Shown: piece by piece, positions 8,106 through 16,779 of the stretch
How the letters are laid out: every line of letters starts with the position of its first letter
Position numbering within the stretch: position 1 is the first letter of the stretch
From: Sulfuricella denitrificans
Lineage (GTDB): Bacteria; Pseudomonadota; Gammaproteobacteria; Burkholderiales; Sulfuricellaceae
Assembly (NCBI GenBank): GCA_002632355.1
Contig: NSJJ01000011.1
Coordinates: 59,793-123,792 of the forward strand
Reading direction: 5' to 3'
Length of the DNA stretch: 64,000 nt
Made by a program: the position numbers and the translations under genes
Notes under the pieces: model-generated
What the model was told of the DNA's origin: nothing
The model's input: the letters and a program-made list of their open reading frames with translations, nothing else
Database searches by the model: none

Positions 8106-10223
8106 GTGAATAACCGCATGCGTATCAAAGTTCTACCCTTACTTGTCGCCAGCGTTTGCGCCGGTCTGGCGCTTCCCTCCCTGGCCACTGACATCACCGG
8201 AGGCAGCGCAACCCTGGGCGAAGTCACCGTGACAGGCACCCGCGAAGGGCGTGCTCTTGCTGAAACGCCAGCGACGGTGGATATCGTGAAAGGCGACGAA
8301 ATCAGGGCTGTGTCCCCAAGACATCCATCCGAGATCATGGGCCAGATCCCCGGCGTGTGGGTCAACGTGACCGGAGGGGAAGGGCATCAGACGGCTATTC
8401 GCCAGCCACTCACCACCAGCCCGGTTTATCTTTATCTGGAAGATGGCATCCCGACACGCTCCACCGGCTTCTTCAACCATAACGCTCTGTACGAAATCAA
8501 CCTGCCCATGGCAGCCGGCATTGAAGTCAGCAAGGGGCCCGGCACCGCCCTCTATGGCTCCGATGCAATCGGTGGCGTGGTCAACGTGCTGACCCGGCCA
8601 GCCCCCCTCAAGCCAGAAGCTCAACTCACTGTCGAGGGGGGCGAGAACGGCTGGGGACGAGTTATGGTGACGGGCGGAAACACGACTGGCGACAATGGCT
8701 TTCGTGCCGACCTGAACCTGACCCATACAGATGGCTGGCGTGACTCCACCGGCTATGACCGGCAGGCAGGCACACTGCGCTGGGACCGCAGCCTGGGCGG
8801 CGATGCCCTGTTGAAAACCGTTGCCACCTTCTCCAACATCGACCAGCAGACCGCCGGCACCTCCACCATCTCGGAAGATGACTACAACAACAACCCCAAA
8901 GCCAACTACACGCCGATCTCCCTGCGCAAGGTGAAGGCTTTCCGCCTTTCCTCCGCCTACGAGAAGGAATCGGGCAATTCCCTGCTCTCCATCACCCCCT
9001 ATTTCCGCTACGACGACATGGATCTGCTGGCCAACTGGTCACTCACCTACGACCCGACCATCTACAACACCAATAACAAATCCCTGGGCCTGCTGGCAAA
9101 ATACCGCCAGGATTTCCCCGACCACCGTGCCCGTGTCATCGTCGGCATGGATCTGGACTACAGCCCCGGCAGCCGCCTGGAGCAAAGCATCAATACCACC
9201 CGCAACGGCAAGATTTATACCGATTACACCATCGGCCAGACCCTTTACGATTACGACGCAACCTTCAAGGGCGTCTCCCCCTACGTGCATGGCGAAATCT
9301 CCGCCACCGACAAGCTGCGCCTTACCGCCGGCCTGCGCTACGACCACCTCGGCTACGATTACACCAACAATCTGTCAGATGCCAACATTGTGATCCGTCC
9401 GGCCAATATTGCCTATAACCTGACCTACCGCCATCCTTCCAGCACCAACCTCAGCTACGACCACCTGAGTCCGAAACTGGGTGCCACATATGCCTTCAGC
9501 CAGGATTTGAGCGGGTTCGCAGCCTATAATCACGCTTTCCGCGCCCCCTCCGAGGGGCAGTTGTTCCGTCAGGGCTCCGCGCTCAACACCGTGGACCTCA
9601 AACCAGTCAAGGCCGACAGCTACGAAGTGGGCCTGCGCGGCAAAGCGGGCGCAAAGCTGCGCTACGAAGCCTCGGTCTACTACATGACCAAGGAAGATGA
9701 CATTCTCAGCTACAAGGACCCGGTTACCGGCGCCACCCAGGCCGTCAATGCCGGAAAGACCCTGCACCGTGGCGTGGAACTGGGCCTCAGCGCCGAACTA
9801 AGCAGGGAAGTGGAGTTGAATGTGAGCGCTTCCTACGCCAAACACACCTATGAAGACTGGGTGATATCCAACACTGCGGACAACAGTGGCAAGGAGATGG
9901 AAACAGCCCCCCGAGTCATCGCCAACACCCGGCTCAACTACAAGCCAGCCGTGCTCAATGGCGGTCGCCTGTCGCTGGAATGGGTGAGGCTGGGGAGCTA
10001 CTGGATGGATGCGGCAAATACCCAGAAATACGATGGCCACGACATCGTCAACCTGAGGGTGAACTACCCGGTTAACCGCCAGATCGAACTGCTCGGCAGC
10101 GTGACCAACCTGACCGACGAGCGCTATGCAGATGCTTCTTCCTACACCACATCGCGCGGTCGTGAGCTCGCACCGGGCCTGCCGCGTACGTTCTACGCCG
10201 GCCTGCGCTACAACTGGATGTAA
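8106..10223 (+). CDS. TonB-dependent outer-membrane receptor (second of three)
   Basis: 705 residues. The GTG at 8106 is chosen because AGGGGA ends 5 bases upstream; an in-frame ATG at 8118 lacks a ribosome site. A signal peptide (MRIKVLPLLVASVCAGLALP) is followed by a TonB box (LGEVTVTGT), a plug domain (AETPATVDIVKGDEI, GPGTALYGSDAIGGVV) and a barrel closing with a TonB receptor C-terminus (VTNLTDERYAD ... FYAGLRYNWM). Substrate unknown. The gene is followed without a gap by the propeller and TlpA-like genes and then by TonB-ExbBD. It has its own upstream region with a RegA-like box, so it may begin a second transcript in the block. Confidence 0.88.
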   Translation: MNNRMRIKVLPLLVASVCAGLALPSLATDITGGSATLGEVTVTGTREGRALAETPATVDIVKGDEIRAVSPRHPSEIMGQIPGVWVNVTGGEGHQTAIRQPLTTSPVYLYLEDGIPTRSTGFFNHNALYEINLPMAAGIEVSKGPGTALYGSDAIGGVVNVLTRPAPLKPEAQLTVEGGENGWGRVMVTGGNTTGDNGFRADLNLTHTDGWRDSTGYDRQAGTLRWDRSLGGDALLKTVATFSNIDQQTAGTSTISEDDYNNNPKANYTPISLRKVKAFRLSSAYEKESGNSLLSITPYFRYDDMDLLANWSLTYDPTIYNTNNKSLGLLAKYRQDFPDHRARVIVGMDLDYSPGSRLEQSINTTRNGKIYTDYTIGQTLYDYDATFKGVSPYVHGEISATDKLRLTAGLRYDHLGYDYTNNLSDANIVIRPANIAYNLTYRHPSSTNLSYDHLSPKLGATYAFSQDLSGFAAYNHAFRAPSEGQLFRQGSALNTVDLKPVKADSYEVGLRGKAGAKLRYEASVYYMTKEDDILSYKDPVTGATQAVNAGKTLHRGVELGLSAELSREVELNVSASYAKHTYEDWVISNTADNSGKEMETAPRVIANTRLNYKPAVLNGGRLSLEWVRLGSYWMDAANTQKYDGHDIVNLRVNYPVNRQIELLGSVTNLTDERYADASSYTTSRGRELAPGLPRTFYAGLRYNWM

Positions 10224-10225
10224 GA

Positions 10226-11458
10226 ATGAAACCGTATTCATGGGGATTACTGTTAACGGCGCTGGCGTGCATGCCTGCAGCAGCGACAGCGGAAGCGCCT
10301 CGCCAAACCCTGGAGATGGGCGCCAAACCCATGGACATGGGCAAGATGTGGCAGGCATCCCTGGCACGACCGGCCCTTTCATCCACCACCACGTTCGATG
10401 CCAGTGGTCGTTTGTGGCAGGCCACGGTACAGGGCGGCTATCTTTATGTGCGTCATTCCGACGATCTGGGCAAGACCTTCAGTGCGCTGACAGCGGTCAA
10501 CCCGACGCCTGAACGCATTGCAGCCGACGGAGAGAACCGTCCAAAAATTCTGCTGGGCAGCAGGAGCAATATCTATATTTCCTATACCCAGAGCCTGGAC
10601 AAGCCCTTCAGCGGCCATATCCGTTTCAGCCGTTCACTCGATGGCGGCAAAAGCTTCTCCCCGCCCGTCACCGTCAACGATAACCGGGAAGTCATCAGCC
10701 ACCGCTTCGAAGCCATGGGCATCTCCCCGGAAGGCCGCCTCTACCTGGCCTGGCTGGACAAGCGGGATTTGAGCGTCGCAACCAGCAAGGGCGAGGCTTT
10801 CATTGGCGCCTCGGTTTACTATGCCACCTCGGACGACGCTGGCGCCAGTTTCTCGCCCAACCAGAAAGTCGCGGATCATTCATGCGAATGCTGCCGGATA
10901 TCCATGGCCATGGACAAGGATGGCGTGCCGGTTGCCTTCTGGCGCCACGTCTATGGCCAGAATACCCGTGACTTCGCCCTGGCCAGGCTGGACGGGCATT
11001 CACCATCGGTACGGGCCACGCACGACAACTGGCAGATCGATGCATGCCCCCATCACGGCGGCTCGATTTCCATCGGCCCGGATGGGGTCTATCACCTGGT
11101 GTGGTTCAACAACGGGCCGGAACGCCACGGCCTTTTTTATGGCTCAAGCCCGGATGGCGGCAAGACGTTTTCTGTTCCCACACCCTTCGGCAACGAAGAT
11201 GCTCAGGCCGGGCACCCGGATGTGCTGAGCCTGGGGCAGCAGGTTTTCGTGGTATGGAAGGAGTTTGATGGCAAGGAAGCCTCGGTGCAGGAAATGCATT
11301 CTTCCGACGGTGGCCGCTCCTGGTTCGGGCCGGGTCGCCTTGCCGCTACAGCAGGCGCTTCGGATCATCCGATGCTGATTGCCAATCAGGACAAGGCCTA
11401 TCTGTCCTGGCAAACGGAAAAGGAAGGGCTGCGACTGATAGCAGTCATTCAGCCATGA
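10226..11458 (+). CDS. Exported sialidase-fold beta-propeller with Asp-box repeats and Cys/His motifs
   Basis: 410 residues with a signal peptide (about 1-22). Five Asp-boxes (SxDxGxxF/W type) occur near residues 78, 137, 202, 308 and 360 (e.g. SDDLGKTF, SLDGGKSF, SPDGGKTF), so the fold is a BNR/sialidase-like propeller. The catalytic residues of true sialidases are not evident, and I would not call it a sialidase. Unusual features are CECC (C220, C222, C223), CPHHGG (C274-H277) and a Met-rich N-terminus (MGAKPMDMGKMW), all suggestive of soft-metal or heme binding. It starts 2 bases after the receptor stop and overlaps the TlpA-like gene by 4 bases, so it is probably the periplasmic partner of this receptor. 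Confidence 0.65.
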   Translation: MKPYSWGLLLTALACMPAAATAEAPRQTLEMGAKPMDMGKMWQASLARPALSSTTTFDASGRLWQATVQGGYLYVRHSDDLGKTFSALTAVNPTPERIAADGENRPKILLGSRSNIYISYTQSLDKPFSGHIRFSRSLDGGKSFSPPVTVNDNREVISHRFEAMGISPEGRLYLAWLDKRDLSVATSKGEAFIGASVYYATSDDAGASFSPNQKVADHSCECCRISMAMDKDGVPVAFWRHVYGQNTRDFALARLDGHSPSVRATHDNWQIDACPHHGGSISIGPDGVYHLVWFNNGPERHGLFYGSSPDGGKTFSVPTPFGNEDAQAGHPDVLSLGQQVFVVWKEFDGKEASVQEMHSSDGGRSWFGPGRLAATAGASDHPMLIANQDKAYLSWQTEKEGLRLIAVIQP

Positions 11459-11952
11459 ACATGCGCTGGTTCTTTTACCTTGTTCTGCTCTGCTTGCCTG
11501 CAATCCCGGCTCATGCCGTTTCGCCCGATCCCAAGCCATTTGGCCCGGGCAGCATGAAAGAAGTGGCTGTTGCCCATGCAGGCAAACCCTTCATTCTGGC
11601 GTTCTGGTCACTGAGCTGCGCTCACTGCAAGGCCAACCTGGAACAGTTCGGTCAACTGCTCCGGCAACATCCGGGGCTGTCTCTCGAACTGGTTTCCACC
11701 GATACGCCAGAAGAGGGCGCGGCGATCATGGCTACGCTGGAAAAATATGGCCTGGAAAAACTTCAAACCAGGGTGTTTGCCGACCGTTTCGTGGAACGGC
11801 TGCAGTTTGAAATCGATCGGCGGTGGCGCGGCGAACTGCCCCGCACCTATTTTTACGATGCCTCGCATCAGGCGCGCACCATTACCGGCAGGCTGGATGC
11901 GACGGAAACAGAGCGTTGGATAAGCGCAAATTACCCGCAGACAAGCGAATAG
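11455..11952 (+). CDS. TlpA/ResA-like periplasmic thioredoxin
   Basis: 165 residues with a signal peptide (RWFFYLVLLCLPAIPAHA). The thioredoxin fold carries the active site C55-A-H-C58 in LAFWSLSCAHCKANL and the cis-proline region RGELPRTYFYD. Such proteins reduce disulfides or deliver electrons in cytochrome c maturation and copper-centre assembly. The CcdA-like protein at 7336 could supply electrons. Here it may keep the cysteines of the neighbouring propeller reduced; this is inferred from the 4-base overlap. Confidence 0.8.
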   Translation: MNMRWFFYLVLLCLPAIPAHAVSPDPKPFGPGSMKEVAVAHAGKPFILAFWSLSCAHCKANLEQFGQLLRQHPGLSLELVSTDTPEEGAAIMATLEKYGLEKLQTRVFADRFVERLQFEIDRRWRGELPRTYFYDASHQARTITGRLDATETERWISANYPQTSE

Positions 11953-11968
11953 GGTTTTCAGGTTAACG

Positions 11969-12628
11969 ATGGGAGGAGAAAAAGCCAGACGATGGCTGAC
12001 AGCCGTATTGTTGGTGGCACTTGCCCATGCCGGCGCATGGTATGGCCTGAGCCATTTGCAACAGGATATCGTTCCACCCAGGCCGCTGACGGTCATCGAA
12101 GTGGCATTGCTGGCACCGCCACCCCAGCCCAATGTCACGCCGAAACAGCCCGAACCGCCCAAGTTCGAACCCAAACCGAAAATACAACCCAGACACAAGC
12201 CCGAACCGCGCCAGCTATTGCAGCCCCAGCCGGTGGCGGAAAGGGTCATGGAACAGGCACCGGAGCCTGCACCGGTCGTCGTTGCGCCAGCACCACCGGC
12301 ACATGCCGCCGAAACACCAGTCAGGGCCGAGCCCGAGCCGGCGGTGGAAGCACCGCGTTTCAACGCCGCCTATCTCAACAACCCGCCGCCGGCCTACCCC
12401 CTTTCGGCTCGCCGCAGAGGCATCGAAGGGCGGGTTCTGGTGAAAGCCGAGGTGCTGGCAGACGGCAGCTGCAACCGGGTGGAACTGAAAAAAACCAGCG
12501 GCTTCGATCCGCTCGACCAGGCCGCGCTGGAAGCGGTCAGGAAATGGCGCTTCGTCCCCGCCCGAAAAGGCAGCCAATCCATCTCCGCCTGGGTGGAAGT
12601 ACCGATAACCTTCAAATTGGATAACTGA
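11969..12628 (+). CDS. tonB: TonB energy-transducing protein
   Basis: 219 residues: an N-terminal membrane anchor (about 10-27), a long Pro/Glu/Lys-rich periplasm-spanning region (about 50-125), and the TonB C-terminal domain (about 135-219; YPLSARRRGIEGRVLVK, VRKWRFVPA). It couples the ExbB-ExbD proton-driven motor to outer-membrane receptors. It is the first gene of tonB-exbB-exbD and lies among three receptor genes, which argues for a dedicated energiser of this block. Confidence 0.9.
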   Translation: MGGEKARRWLTAVLLVALAHAGAWYGLSHLQQDIVPPRPLTVIEVALLAPPPQPNVTPKQPEPPKFEPKPKIQPRHKPEPRQLLQPQPVAERVMEQAPEPAPVVVAPAPPAHAAETPVRAEPEPAVEAPRFNAAYLNNPPPAYPLSARRRGIEGRVLVKAEVLADGSCNRVELKKTSGFDPLDQAALEAVRKWRFVPARKGSQSISAWVEVPITFKLDN

Positions 12629-12630
12629 AC

Positions 12631-13287
12631 ATGTTTGGACATACCACCTCTCCCATCGTCGCCGCCACCCTGTGGCTACTGATTTCTTTCTCGGTGATTT
12701 CCTGGACCCTGATCGTAATGAAAGGCTGGCTGCAGTGGCGGCTATCGCGGCAAAACAGCGCCTTCGTCAAGACATTCTGGACTGCCCGCAACCTGACAGA
12801 AGCGGAAGCCGCCGCGCAACAGGCACAAGGTCCACTTGCGCAACTGTGCCGCTCAGGCTTCGCGGTGCTGCGGGAGATCGAGCGGGATGGCGCGCATAGC
12901 CTGCAAAATAGCGGCGACAGACAGGACGTGCTGGAACGCCGCCTGCGTGCCGAGGTGCAGAAGGAAGTGCACAGCCTTGAAAGCGGCCTGATGGTGCTGG
13001 CCAGCATCGGCTCAACCGCGCCTTTCGTGGGGCTGTTCGGCACGGTATGGGGCATCATGCACGCCCTGCAGGATATTTCCCGCACCGGCTCGGCCGGGCT
13101 GGACGTAGTCGCGGGACCGATCGGCGAAGCCCTGATCGCCACCGCCGTCGGCATCGCCACCGCCATTCCCGCCGTGCTGGCCTACAACTACGGTCTGCGC
13201 CGGGTGCGGCTCTACAGCGCTGAGCTGGAAGCCTTCGCCAACGATTTCCTGCACCTCGCTCTCAAATCCGGCTTCAGCGTGAAATAA
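12631..13287 (+). CDS. exbB: ExbB/TolQ-family proton channel subunit
   Basis: 218 residues with three membrane helices (about 10-30, 115-137, 162-185) and the conserved segment GSTAPFVGLFGTVWGIM plus a GPIGEALIATAVGI helix, both hallmarks of ExbB/TolQ/MotA proteins. It forms the inner-membrane pentamer that, with ExbD, drives TonB. It starts 2 bases after tonB. Confidence 0.92.
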   Translation: MFGHTTSPIVAATLWLLISFSVISWTLIVMKGWLQWRLSRQNSAFVKTFWTARNLTEAEAAAQQAQGPLAQLCRSGFAVLREIERDGAHSLQNSGDRQDVLERRLRAEVQKEVHSLESGLMVLASIGSTAPFVGLFGTVWGIMHALQDISRTGSAGLDVVAGPIGEALIATAVGIATAIPAVLAYNYGLRRVRLYSAELEAFANDFLHLALKSGFSVK

Positions 13288-13297
13288 GGAGCGAATC

Positions 13298-13702
13298 ATG
13301 GCCCTGCATACCTCTTCCGAACAAACCGCCATGTCGGATATCAATGTCACGCCGCTGGTGGACGTGATGCTGGTGCTGCTGATTGTCTTCATCGTCACCG
13401 CGCCGCTGCTGATGCAGGCCGTCAAGGTCGACCTGCCCAAGACTGCGCCAGTCGCCCCGCTCAAGCAGACCCACACCCTCCAGCTTTCCATCAATGCCCA
13501 GGGCACGGTGTATATCGACCAGCGCCCCATCCATTTCGACATTCTGGAAGGCGAGCTGAAAAACCTGCGCGCCACCACGCCCGATATCAACGTGCAGCTC
13601 CACGCCGACGAAAACGTCAAATACGGCCGTGTGGCGCAGGTCATGGCTGCGATCAACCGCGCCGGCATCGCCAAACTCGGATTCATCACCCTACCGCAAT
13701 AA
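13298..13702 (+). CDS. exbD: ExbD/TolR-family protein
   Basis: 134 residues. One N-terminal membrane helix carries the essential aspartate (D22) in DINVTPLVDVMLVLLIVF, followed by a periplasmic domain. It completes the TonB motor with the preceding exbB. A GGAG ribosome site precedes the ATG. Confidence 0.92.
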   Translation: MALHTSSEQTAMSDINVTPLVDVMLVLLIVFIVTAPLLMQAVKVDLPKTAPVAPLKQTHTLQLSINAQGTVYIDQRPIHFDILEGELKNLRATTPDINVQLHADENVKYGRVAQVMAAINRAGIAKLGFITLPQ

Positions 13703-13724
13703 TTGTTAACCTAAAGGAAGCCCC

Positions 13725-15956
13725 ATGAAACACCAGCTACGCATCATTCCTCTTGCCGTCGCGCTGGCCTTGCCGCAACTGGCCCTGGCGGCCGAGGATA
13801 AAGCCACCACGCTGCCGGAAGTCACCGTTAGCGCTTCCAAAGTCGAAAACCAGCCTGTGGGCGCCACCCTGGTCGATCAGGCCAGCATCGCCCGCATGCG
13901 AGCGGCCACCAGCGACAGCGCCAGCCTGCTCAGGGATGTGCCGGGCGTCACGCTTTATGGCGCAGGCGGCGTTTCCAGCCTGCCGGTGATTCAGGGCCAG
14001 GCAGATGACCGCCTGCGCATCAAGGTCGACGGCATGGACCTGATTTCCGCATGCGGCAATCACATGAATCCGCCGCTTTCCTATATTGCCCCGGCCAGTG
14101 TCGGCAGCATCGAGGTATTTGGTGGCATCGCCCCGGTGAGTGTCGGCGGCGACAGCATCGGCGGCGCCATTCAGGTGAATTCACCAGCGCCCGAGTTCGC
14201 CGCAGCAGGGCAGGGCACTTTGCTCAAGGGCGAGGCGGGTGCGTTCTACCGCAGCAATGGCAACGCCACGGGCGGCAATCTTGCTGCAACTATTGCGAAT
14301 GAAAAACTGAGCATGACCTATAGCGGCTCCACCGTGGAATCCGGCAACTACAAGGCAGGCGGTAGTTTCAAACCGGCAGGACCGGCTTTCAGGGCCGACG
14401 GCAAGTCGCTTTATACTTCGGACAAATGGCTGGCGGGAGACGAGGTCGGAGCGTCCATGTACAAATCGACCAACCAGTCCCTCGGTTTTGCGCTACGCAA
14501 TGACAACCACCTGGTCGAACTGAAACTGGGTGTGCAGGATATCCCTTACCAGGGCTTTCCAAACCAGCGCATGGACATGACCGCCAACGACAGCACTCAG
14601 GTCAACCTGCGCTATACCGGCCAGTACGACTGGGGCACCCTGCAGGCGCGCGCATATAACGAGCACACGCGTCACAAGATGAACTTCCTCGAGGACAAGG
14701 CATTCTGGTACAAGAGTGCAACCCAGACCATAGCCGCTCCCGGCATGCCGATGGATACGGAGGGTAGAAACACCGGTGCGCTGGTCAAGGCGGATATTGC
14801 ACTTTCAGCCCGTGACCTTCTCAGGGTTGGTGGCGAATATCAGCGCTACCGTTTCAACGACTGGTGGGACGCATCGGGTAACGGCGGCATGTCGCCGAAT
14901 ACATTCTGGGACATCAACGATGGACAGCGCGACCGCCTGGGCGTCTTTGCCGAATGGGAAGCGCGCTGGAACCCGCAATGGCTGAGCCAGCTCGGCGTGC
15001 GCAGTGAAACGGTCAAGATGGATACGGGAACCGTACAGGGCTATAACGCTACCTACAATACGGATGCGAACGCATTCAATTCCCGTGACCGCAGCCGCAC
15101 CGACAACAACTGGGACATGACTACGCTGGCGCGCTATACGGAAGATAGCAGCAAAACGTATGAATTCGGCTACGCCAGGAAAACCCGCTCACCCAACCTC
15201 TATGAGCGCTATGCCTGGTCCACGGGCGGCATGGCCATGAACATGATCAACATGGTCGGCGATGGCAATGGTTACGTGGGCAACCTGGACCTGAAGCCTG
15301 AAATTGCAAACACCATCAGCGCAACGGCCGACTGGCATGATGCCGGCCAGCAGAACTGGGGACTGAAGGTCACACCCTACTACACCTATGTTCAGGACTA
15401 CATCAATGCACAGCGTCTGCCAGGCTCGGCCACGTCGACCGGCTTCGTGTTCCTCAGGTACGCCAACCAGGACGCCCGTCTCTACGGCGTGGATATTTCC
15501 GGCCATTTCCCGCTGGCAAAAAATACCGCTTACGGCAGCTTCACGGCAACCGGCATGCTGAATTATGTCAGAGGAAAAACCACCAGCGGTACGGATGACA
15601 ACCTCTACAACATGATGCCCATGAATGCGAAACTGGCTGTCGTGCAACGCACGGGCAGCTGGACCAACACTGCGGAAGTTCTGCTGGTGGATGCCAAGGA
15701 CGATGTCTCGCAGATTCGCAACGAGCTTAAAACTGCGGGCTATGGCTTGCTGAACTTGCGCAGCAGTTATGCGTGGAAACAGGCACGCTTCGATGTCGGC
15801 ATTGAAAACGTCTTCGACAGGCTCTATGCCTATCCACTGGGCGGCGCCTATGTGGGGCAAGGCACGACCATGCCTCCAACAGGCGGTGCGCCCTATGGCA
15901 TCGCCGTTCCCGGCATGGGCCGTTCCATCTATGCCGGTGTAAACGTGAAGTTCTGA
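13725..15956 (+). CDS. oprC: TonB-dependent copper receptor, OprC/NosA type (third of three)
   Basis: 743 residues: signal peptide (about 1-22), TonB box (LPEVTVSAS), plug, and barrel ending in SIYAGVNVKF. The plug loop SACGNHMNPPLSYI gives C110xxxM114, and a barrel loop gives H317-K-M319. Together these form the CxxxM...HxM site that binds copper in Pseudomonas OprC (knowledge of the family). NosA, an OprC relative, supplies copper for nitrous oxide reductase. The substrate can therefore be called copper with fair confidence. It is the last gene of the block and is followed by a terminator at 15981. AAGGAAG precedes the ATG. Confidence 0.85.
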   Translation: MKHQLRIIPLAVALALPQLALAAEDKATTLPEVTVSASKVENQPVGATLVDQASIARMRAATSDSASLLRDVPGVTLYGAGGVSSLPVIQGQADDRLRIKVDGMDLISACGNHMNPPLSYIAPASVGSIEVFGGIAPVSVGGDSIGGAIQVNSPAPEFAAAGQGTLLKGEAGAFYRSNGNATGGNLAATIANEKLSMTYSGSTVESGNYKAGGSFKPAGPAFRADGKSLYTSDKWLAGDEVGASMYKSTNQSLGFALRNDNHLVELKLGVQDIPYQGFPNQRMDMTANDSTQVNLRYTGQYDWGTLQARAYNEHTRHKMNFLEDKAFWYKSATQTIAAPGMPMDTEGRNTGALVKADIALSARDLLRVGGEYQRYRFNDWWDASGNGGMSPNTFWDINDGQRDRLGVFAEWEARWNPQWLSQLGVRSETVKMDTGTVQGYNATYNTDANAFNSRDRSRTDNNWDMTTLARYTEDSSKTYEFGYARKTRSPNLYERYAWSTGGMAMNMINMVGDGNGYVGNLDLKPEIANTISATADWHDAGQQNWGLKVTPYYTYVQDYINAQRLPGSATSTGFVFLRYANQDARLYGVDISGHFPLAKNTAYGSFTATGMLNYVRGKTTSGTDDNLYNMMPMNAKLAVVQRTGSWTNTAEVLLVDAKDDVSQIRNELKTAGYGLLNLRSSYAWKQARFDVGIENVFDRLYAYPLGGAYVGQGTTMPPTGGAPYGIAVPGMGRSIYAGVNVKF

Positions 15957-15980
15957 TCCAGCATCAATCTCTCCATACTG

Positions 15981-16008
15981 AAATGGGCGCTGCGGCGCCC
16001 ATTTTTTT
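15981..16008 (+). terminator. Rho-independent terminator after the copper receptor
   Basis: The 10-bp stem AAATGGGCGC/GCGCCCATTT closes on a TGCG loop and runs into seven T. It ends the plus-strand block that begins at 3036. Confidence 0.9.
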
Positions 16009-16189
16009 GCCCGGCGAAACCGCCCGGTAACACACTGTTACATCCCGACCACGAAGGGAAATGTTTTGGAAACTCCTGAGGCCCATGATGATGTCCATAC
16101 AGTTATTTTTACTCACCAGCCAGGCGTCATTCAACACCACTTTCGGCTTCCATTTTCCTCCTCTCTACCATCCTTAATGGTAGTTTCAG

Positions 16190-16214
16190 CGGGCGCTTCG
16201 GCGCCCGTTTTTTT
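16190..16214 (+). terminator. Second intrinsic terminator, upstream of the SnoaL-like gene
   Basis: CGGGCGC-TTCG-GCGCCCG with a UUCG-type tetraloop followed by seven T. It lies about 180 bases after the first terminator with no gene between, so it either ends a small RNA or insulates the following ECF sigma operon. Confidence 0.85.
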
Positions 16215-16321
16215 ATTTGAAAAAAAATTAATCTCCAGCGGGAATAATTCTTCTCCCCCTGTGTTTATCCAGATGTAACAGCAGCATTTTTATACACCAG
16301 AAAACCCGAGAGGAGACCATC

Positions 16322-16750
16322 ATGTTTATTTCCAGATCAATCAGGACGCTCGCCCTGCTATCCCTGTCCGGGGTAGCCTTCGCCGGCCCGGCAGAAGATG
16401 CGACCAGCCATTTCATGGCCATCGGGGCAGGCAACATTGAGCAGATCATGAGCCAGTATGCCGACAACGCCACATTCCAGTGGCTTGGCGGCCCGCTGGA
16501 TGGCACTTATAGCGGTGCAGACAGGATCAGGGAAGTGTGGGGGAAATTCACAAAGAACGGTCCATTTGAAGTGGCCGTGGCCAAATCCGAGGAAAGCGCC
16601 AACGACAAGGGTGCAACTGTCACCGCCAATGTCGAATTCAAGGGAAAAAACACCATCAAGGTTCGCTATGTTCTGGCCTATCGTGGCGGCAAGCTGGTGA
16701 ACGAAATCTGGCAGATAGATCCGAAACTGGCCATGAGCGCATCCTACTGA
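16322..16750 (+). CDS. Exported SnoaL/NTF2-like protein
   Basis: 142 residues with a signal peptide (about 1-21, ending AFA-GPAED). It has an NTF2/SnoaL-like alpha+beta cone pattern (ATSHFMAIGAGNIEQIMSQYADNATFQWLGGP ... split here: FKGKNTIKVRYVLAYRGG). No catalytic residues can be assigned. Proteins of this fold are often co-encoded with ECF sigma factors, and the ECF gene follows after 29 bases. Possible roles are ligand binding or stress protection in the periplasm. GAGAGGAG is the ribosome site. Confidence 0.7.
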   Translation: MFISRSIRTLALLSLSGVAFAGPAEDATSHFMAIGAGNIEQIMSQYADNATFQWLGGPLDGTYSGADRIREVWGKFTKNGPFEVAVAKSEESANDKGATVTANVEFKGKNTIKVRYVLAYRGGKLVNEIWQIDPKLAMSASY

Positions 16751-16779
16751 CATCGGTTGCCATAGGGTACTATCGGCAA

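Larger units (their letters stand above)
15957..16321. other. 365-base gene-free gap with two terminators and paired GATGTAACAG elements
   Basis: No convincing gene. The gap holds the terminator of the receptor block (15981), a GTAAC-ACACT-GTTAC palindrome (16027-16041), a small CTACCA/TGGTAG hairpin (16165-16183) and a second intrinsic terminator (16190). The 10-mer GATGTAACAG occurs on the minus strand at 16035-16044 and on the plus strand at 16272-16281, 40 bases before the next gene. The stretch between the terminators could encode a small RNA. Confidence 0.5.

Noticed and set aside
10226..11458. Calling the propeller a sialidase
   Set aside because: Only the Asp-box repeats match; catalytic residues and a glycan context are not seen.
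16066..16278. 70-codon plus-strand frame in the gap after the copper receptor
   Set aside because: It needs a TTG start, has no ribosome site, shows no recognisable motif and runs through a strong terminator.
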